Source of the DNA: Bacteroidota bacterium
GTDB taxonomy: Bacteria > Bacteroidota > Bacteroidia > Bacteroidales > JAAUTT01
Assembly (NCBI GenBank): GCA_021779665.1
Contig: JAJYAG010000053.1
Span: forward strand, 1-37,616
Direction of reading: 5' to 3'
DNA length: 37,616 bases
Each line of letters opens with the position of its first letter. The stretch's first letter is position 1. The translations under genes were made by a program, and so were the position numbers. Positions 7,658 to 16,042 of the stretch are shown piece after piece. Under the pieces are notes generated by a model. That model did not search any database and had not been told where the DNA came from. It saw only the letters and a program-made list of their open reading frames with translations.

Positions 7658-10600
7658 TTAGAAACTCAGGTTTGCACCAATGGAGTAGGTTGAAGGAACT
7701 GGGAATGTATTTTCCCTCACGGTAGTTCCTGTTTCAGGATCGCCACCAACCCAGTTTGTGAAAGTTGCGACGTTCTTGGCACTTACATAAACCTTGAGTG
7801 TGCTCAGGCGCAGTTTCTTCAGGAGATTCTGCTGGAAGGTATAGGCAAGTGAAATGTCCTGAATCCTTACAAAACCTCTGGATTGCAGACCAAGAAAACG
7901 GCCATCGCCGGCAAAATAAGCCGAAGGATATTCGTTGCTCTTGCTTTCGGGAGTCCAGTAGGGTTTCGAGGTCATGTTATCGTTAAACCTTCCTGTACCA
8001 GAGGTCATATACGCGTTTGTATTGCTCTTGAGATAATAGTTGTTGCCACCAAAGGTTCCTGTGACCATTGTGTACAGCTCAAAGTTTTTATAGCTAACAC
8101 TGTTGCTAAGGTTTAACCTGAAATTTTCCTTGTTATAACCAAGAATTTTGCGGTCGGCAGAAGTGATTCCCGGAACTCCGTCGATATCCTTATACTTGGG
8201 CGAACCAGGTGCAGCTCCTGTCAAAGTAATATATTCGGTATCAGTTTCCTGAACAATGCCATCCTGTTCGTATCCGTAAATAGCTCCAAGAGATTTGCCT
8301 ATAAATAAACTGCTGGCAATATCGTCATCTTCCTTACCATCGCCATTAATGTCTTCACCATAAAGCTTGGCCAGTTTATTTCTGTTTCTCCAGAAAGTAA
8401 CCCAGGAGCTCCAGTTCCAGTCGGTTGTCCTGACATTAACTGATCTGATTGTTAATTCAATACCCGAGTTATCAATTTGTCCCATGGATGTTTTAACAGT
8501 TTTAAAACCCGTCATTACAGGAATGTTACGCGTGAAGATCTGATCGGTAGTTTTCGAGAAGTAAACATCGAGATCGGCCTGCAACCGGTTATTAAACCAC
8601 GAAGATTCGAAGCCTGTATTCCACGATTCGGTGCTTTCCCATCCCAGTTCGGGGTTTCCTAAAGCATCCTGAAGTAATCCGTAACGGATAATGCCCGGGG
8701 AGTTCGAAAACTCGTAACGGTATCCACCGGTTGCTCCGTTTGCAACAGTTGAAAGTGTTCCATAAGGGCCAATACCCTGATTACCATTTTGTCCCCATGA
8801 AAACTTCAATTTAAGGTCATTCAGAAAAGTTATATTCTTCATAAATTCTTCTCCCGAAATTCTCCAGGCCAGACCAGCTGCATAAAAATCAGCCCATTTT
8901 TTATTAGCACCGAATACAGAAGCTCCATCACGGCGGTAAGAGCTGGTAAAAAAGTATTTATCGTTGAAAGAATAGTTTAACCGACCTAAATAACCAATAT
9001 TAGCCCGTTCATCTATATTCATTATAACTTTCTGTACGGTTGCTTTATGCAAACCATACAATCCCAAAACAGTATTGCCATTTGCTGAGAAGTCAGAACC
9101 CGTAGAATTTTCCTGTTCATATTTTCTGTAGTCGCGTGTTGCAACTAATGTTACATCGATCTTATGTTTCCCAAAAGAATTCTTATAATTTACAATATTA
9201 TCAAATACATAACTGTAAGTGCTGTTATTATCCACATTACCATTGGCACTGCTTAAAAAACCGGCAACAGTGGCAGCGCTGTAACGGGCTAAACCCTCAC
9301 CCTCTTTAATGTAATAATTTTCATTATAAAAATTCCCCGATTGATTTTTGTCAAGATTGGTGAGATAATTCAATCTGTAACTCAACCCTTTAACCCATGG
9401 TATCTGAATATAAGCATAAGTATTTAAACGGAAGTTATTTCTCTTATCCAGATTACTGCGTGTGCCATCATCAACACCCCATAACGGGTTAATAGCCGAT
9501 TGGGTATAAGGATATTTTTCGAGGTTACCCTGATCGTCGCGATACATAACACCATAAGGCGACATGGTCTGAGCCTCGCCGATGTTAGCAGCAAATCCGG
9601 AGTAATCGCGCTGAGAAAAGCCTCCGTCAACTCCAACTTCCAGCCATTTGGTAATATTCGTTTTAACTTTTGCAAGTATTGATAACCTATCGAAATCGTC
9701 TCCAACAACAATACCTTTATTTTTATTATAAGAAGTAGACAAATAATAATTGGTAAGCTTTGTTGCGCCCGAAACCGCCATCTGGTAATCCTGAATTACA
9801 CCCTGACGGGTAACTTCGTCGAGCCAAACAGTTTCCTTATTAGCAGCAAGATTAGCCAATTCACCGGCTTTCATCCAGGTGGTTGTACCTTCGGCGTATT
9901 TATTGCGAGCATTCACTACCTTAATCCATTCTTCACCCTTCATCATTTCTGGCTTATTTTGCCAGGTCTGAATACCGCTGAGTGCGCTGAATGTAATCAT
10001 CGGCTTTTCGGAACTACCCTTTTTGGTAGTAATGGCAATAACCCCGTTTGCAGAACGGGAACCATATACTGCAGCAGAAACGGCGTCTTTCAGAATGTCG
10101 TAACTGGCAATATCATTGGGGTTAATGTCGTTGAGGCTTCCCAAATAAATAACACCATCGAGAACAATCAGAGGATCGTTGTTCCCCCCTATAGAATTTT
10201 GTCCGCGAATATCCATGGCAGGCTCACCACCGGCAGTATTTGTGGCTCCGATATTTAAGCCGGCAATATTTCCTTTAAGGGACTCAAGAGCATTAAGGTT
10301 TGGAGCAAGCGAAACAGCTGAGTTTTCCATTTTAAGAGAACTTACTGAACCCGTAAATTCCTTTCGGTTAGCCGTACCATAACCAACAACGATAACTTCT
10401 TCAAGATTTGTAATATCCGCAATCATTTTCACATCCATCACTGCTTGTCCGGCATATGGAATTTTTTCGGAGATGTACCCTACATATGAAAATACAAGTA
10501 CAGCGCTTTCCTGTGGAAAATCGAGAGAATACTTACCATCAATATCAGTGGTTGTACCAATGGTAGAGCCTTCAATAATCACGTTTACACCAGGCAGTCC

Positions 10601-11017
10601 TTCTCCGGTTTGGGAATCGGTTACCGTTCCGGTAATTTTCTTCTGTTGTACAGCTTTACTCGTTATTACAACCAGATTATTGTCAAATACTTTAAAAGTT
10701 AAATCGGAGCTAACGAACAAACGTTCCAGAACGTTTTCGATAGATTCGTCGTTAGCACGGATGGTAACTTCGCGGTTAACATTTACCAGTTCGTTCCTGT
10801 AAAGGAATTTGAAGTCACTCTTTTGTTCAATTTCAGTAAAAACATCTTTTACTGTGACGTTTTTCAGGTCGACCGAAATTTTCGACTGTGAAAACACTGT
10901 GGCCGAAACACTGATAAAGGATGCAAAGAAAAGGAAGGTGGTTATTTTCATGATAAGTAGTAGTTTATGAATACCATTCCTACCCTGAAAAAAAGGGTAA
11001 AGTAATTTTTTTTTCAT
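7658..11017 (-). CDS. SusC/RagA-family TonB-dependent outer-membrane transporter
   Basis: A 1119-aa receptor starting at the ATG at 11017; the frame extends to a TTG at 11044. It has the long Bacteroidota-type signal region (MKKKLLYPFF... to SATVFSQ). Domains in order: STN signalling domain (about 45-121), carboxypeptidase-regulatory-like domain (about 128-205; TGTVTDSQTGEGLPGVNV), TonB-dependent plug (about 220-335; IVVGYGTANRKEFTGSV, PLIVLDGV, YGSRSANGVI), then the barrel ending YSIGANLSF. The STN domain is what such receptors use to signal to a FecR anti-sigma factor, matching the FecR and sigma genes just upstream. It imports the glycan bound by SusD using TonB energy. Two small hairpins occur in its leader. 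Confidence 0.95.
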   Translation of the reverse strand: MKKKLLYPFFQGRNGIHKLLLIMKITTFLFFASFISVSATVFSQSKISVDLKNVTVKDVFTEIEQKSDFKFLYRNELVNVNREVTIRANDESIENVLERLFVSSDLTFKVFDNNLVVITSKAVQQKKITGTVTDSQTGEGLPGVNVIIEGSTIGTTTDIDGKYSLDFPQESAVLVFSYVGYISEKIPYAGQAVMDVKMIADITNLEEVIVVGYGTANRKEFTGSVSSLKMENSAVSLAPNLNALESLKGNIAGLNIGATNTAGGEPAMDIRGQNSIGGNNDPLIVLDGVIYLGSLNDINPNDIASYDILKDAVSAAVYGSRSANGVIAITTKKGSSEKPMITFSALSGIQTWQNKPEMMKGEEWIKVVNARNKYAEGTTTWMKAGELANLAANKETVWLDEVTRQGVIQDYQMAVSGATKLTNYYLSTSYNKNKGIVVGDDFDRLSILAKVKTNITKWLEVGVDGGFSQRDYSGFAANIGEAQTMSPYGVMYRDDQGNLEKYPYTQSAINPLWGVDDGTRSNLDKRNNFRLNTYAYIQIPWVKGLSYRLNYLTNLDKNQSGNFYNENYYIKEGEGLARYSAATVAGFLSSANGNVDNNSTYSYVFDNIVNYKNSFGKHKIDVTLVATRDYRKYEQENSTGSDFSANGNTVLGLYGLHKATVQKVIMNIDERANIGYLGRLNYSFNDKYFFTSSYRRDGASVFGANKKWADFYAAGLAWRISGEEFMKNITFLNDLKLKFSWGQNGNQGIGPYGTLSTVANGATGGYRYEFSNSPGIIRYGLLQDALGNPELGWESTESWNTGFESSWFNNRLQADLDVYFSKTTDQIFTRNIPVMTGFKTVKTSMGQIDNSGIELTIRSVNVRTTDWNWSSWVTFWRNRNKLAKLYGEDINGDGKEDDDIASSLFIGKSLGAIYGYEQDGIVQETDTEYITLTGAAPGSPKYKDIDGVPGITSADRKILGYNKENFRLNLSNSVSYKNFELYTMVTGTFGGNNYYLKSNTNAYMTSGTGRFNDNMTSKPYWTPESKSNEYPSAYFAGDGRFLGLQSRGFVRIQDISLAYTFQQNLLKKLRLSTLKVYVSAKNVATFTNWVGGDPETGTTVRENTFPVPSTYSIGANLSF

Positions 11018-11053
11018 ATTTTTGAAAAGTTTGAAATTATACAATGGCAGTGT

Positions 11054-11125
11054 CTCAATTTTGCGGATTGAGCATTGCAGTAGTTAAATTTTTAATACCG
11101 GATTGTGTTTGCGGCACTTTCCGGT
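11054..11125 (-). promoter_or_regulatory. susC leader with two small hairpins
   Basis: Between fecR and susC (175 bases) the minus-strand leader can form ACCGGA/TCCGGT (11097-11102 with 11120-11125, 17-base loop) and CTCAAT/ATTGAG (11054-11059 with 11067-11072, 7-base loop). No clear TAnnTTTG promoter was found in this gap, as expected if an ECF sigma factor is used. Role inferred. Confidence 0.3.
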
Positions 11126-11192
11126 TTTTGTTTTTTTAGTTTCAGGTCATAGGCATAATTAATTATAAGTTAATAAATAGCTGTATTAGTAA

Positions 11193-12311
11193 TTATTGTA
11201 CTTTCTGAATTGGCTTCAGGCTTAAATAAATATTATTTTCGTTGATAATATAGTGAAAGGGAGATGCAAACTGAAGAGCAGCAAATAGTTGCTCCACCGA
11301 AACCTCAGGAAATTTCCCCGTAAAGCGGAACGATTTTAATTCCTCATCCATAAACCGGCATTTCATATTAAACTGACGCTCAAGCTTTACTGCAAGACTT
11401 TCGAAAGGTTCGTTATCAAATACCAGTTTATTTTCTTTCCACGATGTAAATAATTCGGTATTAACTTTTTCGTCAAACAACAGCGAATCTTTTCTCACCA
11501 GTATATCCATGCTCTTAACTGTTGGCTTGTCTTCGGCCATAACAACCGACGTTTTGGAGCTAACATCAATAAAGGAACTTGCCTTATAGAAAGTAGCCTG
11601 CTGGTTAGGCTTCAGATAAACTACCGAGGAATTTTTAGCATTGCCAGCCACTTTAATATCGTGCTTTTCAATAGCTACAGCCCCTTCCACGAGGGTTGTC
11701 TGGATAATATCTTCCGAAGAATACGATTTTACGTTAAATGCGGTTCCCACCGCCCTGATATTAACTTTTGAAGTGTGCACTATAAAAGGTTTTTCTTTGT
11801 TTTTAGCAATCTCAAAGTATCCTTCTCCCTCCAGATAAACATCTCTTGTATTTTCAGAAAACGATTCGGGATAAGTGAGTTTACTTTCGGCATTTAACCA
11901 CACTTTGGAACCATCGGCAAGTTCAACATAAGCTTTGGAACCTTTGGGGGTAACAATTTTGCAGGTTACGACATTTTTAGTAACAGGTTTAAGATAATAA
12001 CCTGCGAAAAATGCTATGCCCGATGCAAAAATCAGCATAGCTGCAATTCGTGATATTCTGCTTAAAAGTGAAACGGATTTCTTCTGCCCAAAACCTTCAA
12101 TATGGTCGTTAAATTTCTGGAAAGCTCTTTCGGAGTTAAATTCGTGCCTGCGCCCAATTATTTCCATTGCATTCCACAACATCTCGTACCTGGCAAACTC
12201 TTTCGGATTATCTTCCGATTCGTTAAACCAATGCAGCAATTGCTGAATTTCTTCCGAGGTAGCATCTCCACTTATAACACGGGAAATAATATCGTTTATT
12301 TCGTAATTCAT
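11193..12311 (-). CDS. FecR-family anti-sigma factor of the SusCD locus
   Basis: A 372-aa inner-membrane regulator. The N-terminal cytoplasmic part (about 1-80) would bind the sigma factor; one transmembrane segment follows (about 85-107; IAAMLIFASGIAFFAGYYL). The periplasmic FecR domain begins near TPKGSKAYVELADGSKVWLN and continues through VYLEGEGYFEIAKN and VRAVGTAFNVKSY-like motifs. The C-terminal domain (about 290-368; LVFDNEPFESLAVKLERQF) is the DUF4974 type. It lies between its sigma gene and susC on the same strand, the normal order for this signalling cascade, in which ligand-loaded SusC releases the sigma factor. Confidence 0.93.
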   Translation of the reverse strand: MNYEINDIISRVISGDATSEEIQQLLHWFNESEDNPKEFARYEMLWNAMEIIGRRHEFNSERAFQKFNDHIEGFGQKKSVSLLSRISRIAAMLIFASGIAFFAGYYLKPVTKNVVTCKIVTPKGSKAYVELADGSKVWLNAESKLTYPESFSENTRDVYLEGEGYFEIAKNKEKPFIVHTSKVNIRAVGTAFNVKSYSSEDIIQTTLVEGAVAIEKHDIKVAGNAKNSSVVYLKPNQQATFYKASSFIDVSSKTSVVMAEDKPTVKSMDILVRKDSLLFDEKVNTELFTSWKENKLVFDNEPFESLAVKLERQFNMKCRFMDEELKSFRFTGKFPEVSVEQLFAALQFASPFHYIINENNIYLSLKPIQKVQ

Positions 12312-12394
12312 TTTATCAGATTGTATTATTATGACAATTCCGGAACAAAGTACAGTAAAAGGAATGTGTATTTTTTTTCGAAAAATTTGAATTT

Positions 12395-12994
12395 TTAATT
12401 CAAAATAGTGGTAAGTACAAGTAAATGAATAATTAGCGGAAGATAAGAATCCAGTGACTTGCGTAATTTTTCAAGAGCAATGGATATTTGTTTTTGAACA
12501 GTGTTCAGGGTAACCTTCTTTTTTTGGGCTATTTCCTGGTTTTTTAGTCCGGCAAACCGGCTTAACTTAAATATATCCCTGCATTGCTCGGGCAACAAAT
12601 CAATGGCTTCGAGTATTCTGGATTCGAGTTCTTTAGCCAGTACAACAGAAAGACCACTTTCCTGGGTCACAGTGAAATACTCTTCGGCATTTTTCAGCTT
12701 CTGTGCATACGCTTCGCTGTATTTGTTTTTTATCTGCTCCTTTTTAAGGTAATTCAAAGCATTGTTCTGAACCGATTTGTAAAGATAGCCGGTAACTGTT
12801 TCCGTTACTTCCAGATTTTCCCAAGATTCCCAGAGCTTTACAAATGTTTCGTGAACTATTTCTTCGGCTGAGGCTTTGTCCCTCGTAAATCGCATGGCAT
12901 ACAGGCACAACGGACCGTAATATTCAGAAAACAACATTCCGAATGTTTTCGGATCAGCTTTCGAAAGATTAGAAGTCAGGTCCTTTGGATGCAT
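12395..12994 (-). CDS. ECF sigma-70 factor controlling the SusCD locus
   Basis: A 199-aa ECF sigma factor with region 2 (about 17-85; FGMLFSEYYGPLCLYAMRF, AEEIVHETFVKLWESW) and region 4 (about 130-185; IDLLPEQCRDIFKLSRFAGL and a helix-turn-helix QEIAQKKKVTLNTVQKQIS). The C-terminus is a short hydrophobic tail (LPLIIHLLVLTTILN), seen in some Bacteroidota ECF factors. It is the first gene of the sigma-fecR-susC-susD run. An AT-rich 8-bp inverted repeat followed by a T-tract (12386-12404) overlaps the stop codon and could cause some termination before fecR. A near-consensus -7 box (TTACTTTG) lies at 13012-13019. Confidence 0.93.
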   Translation of the reverse strand: MHPKDLTSNLSKADPKTFGMLFSEYYGPLCLYAMRFTRDKASAEEIVHETFVKLWESWENLEVTETVTGYLYKSVQNNALNYLKKEQIKNKYSEAYAQKLKNAEEYFTVTQESGLSVVLAKELESRILEAIDLLPEQCRDIFKLSRFAGLKNQEIAQKKKVTLNTVQKQISIALEKLRKSLDSYLPLIIHLLVLTTILN

Positions 12995-13081
12995 CCAGTT
13001 AATTTTTTAGGTGCAAAGTAATAATTTTATAAAGTGTTATTTCTACAAATATCTCTAAATTTAAGAAAAAAACGGGTAATT

Positions 13082-13840
13082 ATGTCTATTTCTGAGGAAT
13101 ATAAAAGACAGGCTTCTTTCCGAAACTGGGAGAGTTATCTCAATATCCTGCCATTGAAGCATAATAATTTGATCCTCGATTTAGGATGTGGCATAGGAAC
13201 AGTTACAAAACTTCTGTCTGAAAAAGCTAACAATGTTATTGGTATTGATAACAACGCTGAATTGCTCGAAGTAGCTTACCAAATAAACTTAAACGATAAA
13301 ATTAATTACCTGCAAGGTAACCTGAACGATCTTGATTCAGCCGAACTTCCGTTAGCTGACGGAATCTGGTGTAGTTTTGCAGTGGCATACTTCCCTGATT
13401 TTGGTCCGGTACTTCAAACATGGAAGAAATTGTTGAAGCCCGGAGGTTGGCTGGCTTTGGTAGAAATGAGCGGCTTATACAATCATGAACCGCTAAGTGA
13501 TGCCACAGTTAAAATATTCAGGGACTATTATTTGCAGCAACGAATGAAAAATATGTATGACTTCGAAATGGGAACAAGGTTAAGAGGGTTTCTGGAAGCT
13601 GCAGAATTTATAATAACCCACGAAGAAGACAAACCCGATCCCGAACTTTCTTTTTCAGGCCCGGCTGCACCTCACATAATTGAAGCCTGGGAAAATCGCT
13701 TCGAGCGAATGTATAAATTCAGGGAACATGTTGGAGAAAGTACATTTCAGCTAATCAAAAGGGAGTTTATAAACTCTTTGCAAGATAAAAACCATGTTAG
13801 CAAAACCATAGTTAAATATATAGTTGCCCAAAAAGACTGA
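13082..13840 (+). CDS. SAM-dependent methyltransferase
   Basis: A 252-aa class I methyltransferase. The ATG at 13082 is chosen over an upstream GTG at 13034, since homologues start near the MSISEEYKRQ segment. Motif I, the AdoMet-binding loop, is ILDLGCGIGT (about 31-40); the acidic residue ending strand 2 is in VIGIDNNAELL; a post-motif LKPGGWLALVE is also visible. This resembles small-molecule methyltransferases of the UbiE/Methyltransf_11 type; the acceptor is unknown. It is divergent from the first sigma gene (87-base gap) and convergent with the next gene, whose stop is only 3 bases away. Confidence 0.85.
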   Translation: MSISEEYKRQASFRNWESYLNILPLKHNNLILDLGCGIGTVTKLLSEKANNVIGIDNNAELLEVAYQINLNDKINYLQGNLNDLDSAELPLADGIWCSFAVAYFPDFGPVLQTWKKLLKPGGWLALVEMSGLYNHEPLSDATVKIFRDYYLQQRMKNMYDFEMGTRLRGFLEAAEFIITHEEDKPDPELSFSGPAAPHIIEAWENRFERMYKFREHVGESTFQLIKREFINSLQDKNHVSKTIVKYIVAQKD

Positions 13841-13843
13841 AAA

Positions 13844-14731
13844 TTAATTTTTACCGAAGGGCACGGTAATGCTTAGCCAAGGCATAACTACCAATGTATT
13901 CATATCAGGAAATACAGGAATAATTCCTCCATAATCAATGGCGAGGTGACGGCTGGCAAAACGGCCTCCCAGCCAAAGTAAGGTTCCCATCTGACCATCG
14001 CCAAAGAAAAAATAATTTTCAGTAAGAAAATAATGTCTTTTACCGGTTCGAATGGTGCCTCCTAAAGAAATAACAGGCGTGTTTGCCCACTGGTCACCGG
14101 CAAAAGCAAAACCAGCGCCGGCAGTAAAGTTTTTATCGCGGGTACCATGAGTGGTTACTCCATAAATCATCCCCACAATAGGCCTGCTTCCGCTACTTCT
14201 ACCCACATAAGTGCCCATAATTGCTCCTGCTCCAATATTCCACCTATCCTTTACCATCGGAAACGACAATTTAGGCGTTATCCAAACAGGAGCACCTCTG
14301 ACTCCAAACAAAAACACAGGAATTGTTCCCAACCCCATACTGAAATTATCCGTGAATCCATAGCTAACCTGATTAAAGAGTACCCAGGTATTCTGGTAAT
14401 AACCTTCCCCGGCTTTTAATCCATAACCATTTGGCAGATAAAAGTAGCGGCTTGCATGAGGATTTTCAGGCCAGACCTCACCTTCAATAACATTGCTGGT
14501 CTCTACCGATTTCATTTTCTTGATTTTTGCTTTTGCAATTTCAACCGTTCCGAAATTTTCTGTCCTAAGCACTATTTTAGCATCAGTACTGGAAATCACT
14601 CTCCCTACAAATACATTTCCATCAAGCGTTTCAACCTGATACAGCATGGTACTGTCATTCTTATTTTGGGCATTCAGAGAAACGCAGAGCAGAAGCATCA
14701 GAATTAAAAGAAGGTAATTGTTTGGTCTCAT
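13844..14731 (-). CDS. Exported beta-rich outer-membrane-type protein, unknown
   Basis: A 295-aa protein with signal peptide (MRPNNYLLLILMLLLCVSLNA, cleaved before QNK). The first 60 mature residues (YQVETLDGNVFVGRVISSTD, IVLRTENFGTVEIAKAKIKKM) look like a small beta module that recurs in Bacteroidota exported proteins. The remainder is Gly/aromatic-rich with about eight predicted beta-strand stretches ending in LSITVPFGKN, consistent with an outer-membrane barrel. It is probably transcribed alone: a terminator-like stem lies before it and its 3' end abuts the convergent methyltransferase. I cannot assign a function. Confidence 0.75.
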   Translation of the reverse strand: MRPNNYLLLILMLLLCVSLNAQNKNDSTMLYQVETLDGNVFVGRVISSTDAKIVLRTENFGTVEIAKAKIKKMKSVETSNVIEGEVWPENPHASRYFYLPNGYGLKAGEGYYQNTWVLFNQVSYGFTDNFSMGLGTIPVFLFGVRGAPVWITPKLSFPMVKDRWNIGAGAIMGTYVGRSSGSRPIVGMIYGVTTHGTRDKNFTAGAGFAFAGDQWANTPVISLGGTIRTGKRHYFLTENYFFFGDGQMGTLLWLGGRFASRHLAIDYGGIIPVFPDMNTLVVMPWLSITVPFGKN

Positions 14732-14838
14732 CTTATGCGTAGTTATAGTTCAACACCAACGGAAATCTTATATAAAGATAACCAAAACAAGCTATTCAAG
14801 TCAAAATACTTTTGACAATCAAAACTTATTGAATGACA

Positions 14839-14876
14839 AAACCGGCCGCAGAAGATTAAACTTTCACGACCGGTTT
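14839..14876 (-). terminator. Terminator-like stem after the DUF2135-like lipoprotein gene
   Basis: AAACCGG (14839-14845) pairs with CCGGTTT (14870-14876), with weaker pairing inside; the minus-strand arm ends in a short T4 run. It lies 19 bases after the stop of the lipoprotein gene. Moderate strength only. Confidence 0.5.
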
Positions 14877-14894
14877 CGGCATTATAAGAATAAT

Positions 14895-15860
14895 TTACTT
14901 AGAAAGCATGGCTCTTTTGGCAATGTTCACTTTTTTAGGATAGCCAAACTGAATCATTTCCTGGCTTTGGATATTTCCTGATTTATTGGAAGAAATGTTA
15001 AACTCCATCACCACATCTCCTCCCCGGGGACCATCGCCTCCGATATAGGCATGCGAAGCAGCCACTTTACCGTAATATGGGTTTTTGCCGGTAACAGGAG
15101 TAATCAGGGCTCCGTTATAGCGCACCGTAACAACATAGTTTGTGACGTCGGCTATTTCACAGCCTGAGAAAAGCGATATCTTCACTTTGTATTTACCGCT
15201 TTCGATTTTAGCTGTGCCGCTATAAGTTACATTCTCGTTATTGATATTGTCGATGTAACAGATTGGATTTGAATCCACATCGAGAAATCCGCCATTAGGT
15301 GATTGATCATCATCCCAGTTAACATCAAAGCCATTAGGTTCGATCAGGTGAAGGTCCAGATCGTTAGATTTGTCCCAGCTGCAGCTAACCTGCAATTTGC
15401 CTGTTCCGGCTTCGACCTGAGAAACCGATATAATTTCGGGTTCACTTATTAAACCATTGCTGTTCACGATAGCTATAATGATGTTAAAATCTTTTACAAC
15501 AAACTTCTGACTAAACAGTAAATAAATGAGATAGGTCTGTGTTGCGGCTTTTTTAGTCCCAGGATTAAACTTATAATAACCTTTCTGGCCTTCAACACCA
15601 ATAAGTATTTCCTTTACAGCAGCATCGGTACTGATGGTAACAGGATTACTCCCTCCTGCCAAAACCGAATTGTTACCATAAACAGAACCTATCTGAGGCG
15701 CATTACTCCCGGATGCGGCCGGAAAACTCTCCTGTACAAGGGTTGCATTTTCAATAGTAAAATAACTGGTTTGAAGAACACTTCCTTTATCTTCTTTATC
15801 CTTCTTGCACGACATCACAACAAGAATTAAAACAGCAAAAACAATAGCGATTTTTTTCAT
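14895..15860 (-). CDS. Lipoprotein with DUF2135/YfaP-like domain
   Basis: A 321-aa protein from the ATG at 15860; an in-frame TTG three codons upstream is less likely. The signal peptide ends in lipobox VVMSC (Cys18), followed by KKDKEDKG, consistent with a surface lipoprotein. The central motif WDKSNDLDLHLIEPNG, then GGFLDVDSNPICY and a closing VVTVRYNG, matches the DUF2135/YfaP beta-sandwich pattern (NDLDLHxxEPNG). That family is uncharacterised. Terminators flank the gene on both sides, so it is probably a single-gene transcript with its own promoter at about 15906-15957. Confidence 0.75.
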   Translation of the reverse strand: MKKIAIVFAVLILVVMSCKKDKEDKGSVLQTSYFTIENATLVQESFPAASGSNAPQIGSVYGNNSVLAGGSNPVTISTDAAVKEILIGVEGQKGYYKFNPGTKKAATQTYLIYLLFSQKFVVKDFNIIIAIVNSNGLISEPEIISVSQVEAGTGKLQVSCSWDKSNDLDLHLIEPNGFDVNWDDDQSPNGGFLDVDSNPICYIDNINNENVTYSGTAKIESGKYKVKISLFSGCEIADVTNYVVTVRYNGALITPVTGKNPYYGKVAASHAYIGGDGPRGGDVVMEFNISSNKSGNIQSQEMIQFGYPKKVNIAKRAMLSK

Positions 15861-15905
15861 AGATTTCAAATTAGTTTAACGTTGGTTTAAAATTATTACT
15901 GGATG

Positions 15906-15957
15906 CAAAAGTATCCGTGAGATAAAACTTCCCTATCCCCCTTTTCAGGGAATTTTG
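15906..15957 (-). promoter_or_regulatory. Probable promoter of the DUF2135-like lipoprotein gene
   Basis: A perfect Bacteroidota -7 box TACTTTTG (TAnnTTTG) lies on the minus strand at 15913-15906, 45 bases before the ATG. No TTTG is found at the usual -33 spacing; instead there is a G-rich block CCCTGAAAAGGGGGATAGGG just upstream, with an inverted CCCT/AGGG, which could bind an activator. The -7 match is seen; the rest is inferred. Confidence 0.45.
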
Positions 15958-15977
15958 GTTTTATAACAAAAAAGTAA

Positions 15978-16013
15978 TGCCAGACCGGAAAGCAGTACTT
16001 TCCGAATCTGGCA
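15978..16013 (-). terminator. Intrinsic terminator of the lipoprotein-DUF2490-Cthe_2159 operon
   Basis: TGCCAGA pairs with TCTGGCA and CGGAAAG with CTTTCCG in one long stem, with a small internal loop and a 5-base apical loop. On the minus strand it runs into ATTACTTTTTTG. It lies 29 bases after the stop of the Cthe_2159-like gene and ends that operon. Confidence 0.85.
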
Positions 16014-16042
16014 CATTTGATTTGTATATGAAGTTTAAGTTC

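Noticed and set aside
10981-10999. Inverted repeat TACCCT/AGGGTA near the susC start
   Set aside because: It is in codons 7-13 and encodes the conserved YPFFQGR-like N-terminal segment of this SusC type, so coding constraint explains it; no CCTGTATT follows at 13 bases.
13844-15860. Grouping the two exported genes with the second sigma regulon
   Set aside because: Terminators at 15978-16013 and 14839-14876 separate them and neither has an exact AGGGT-N13-CCTGTATT site.
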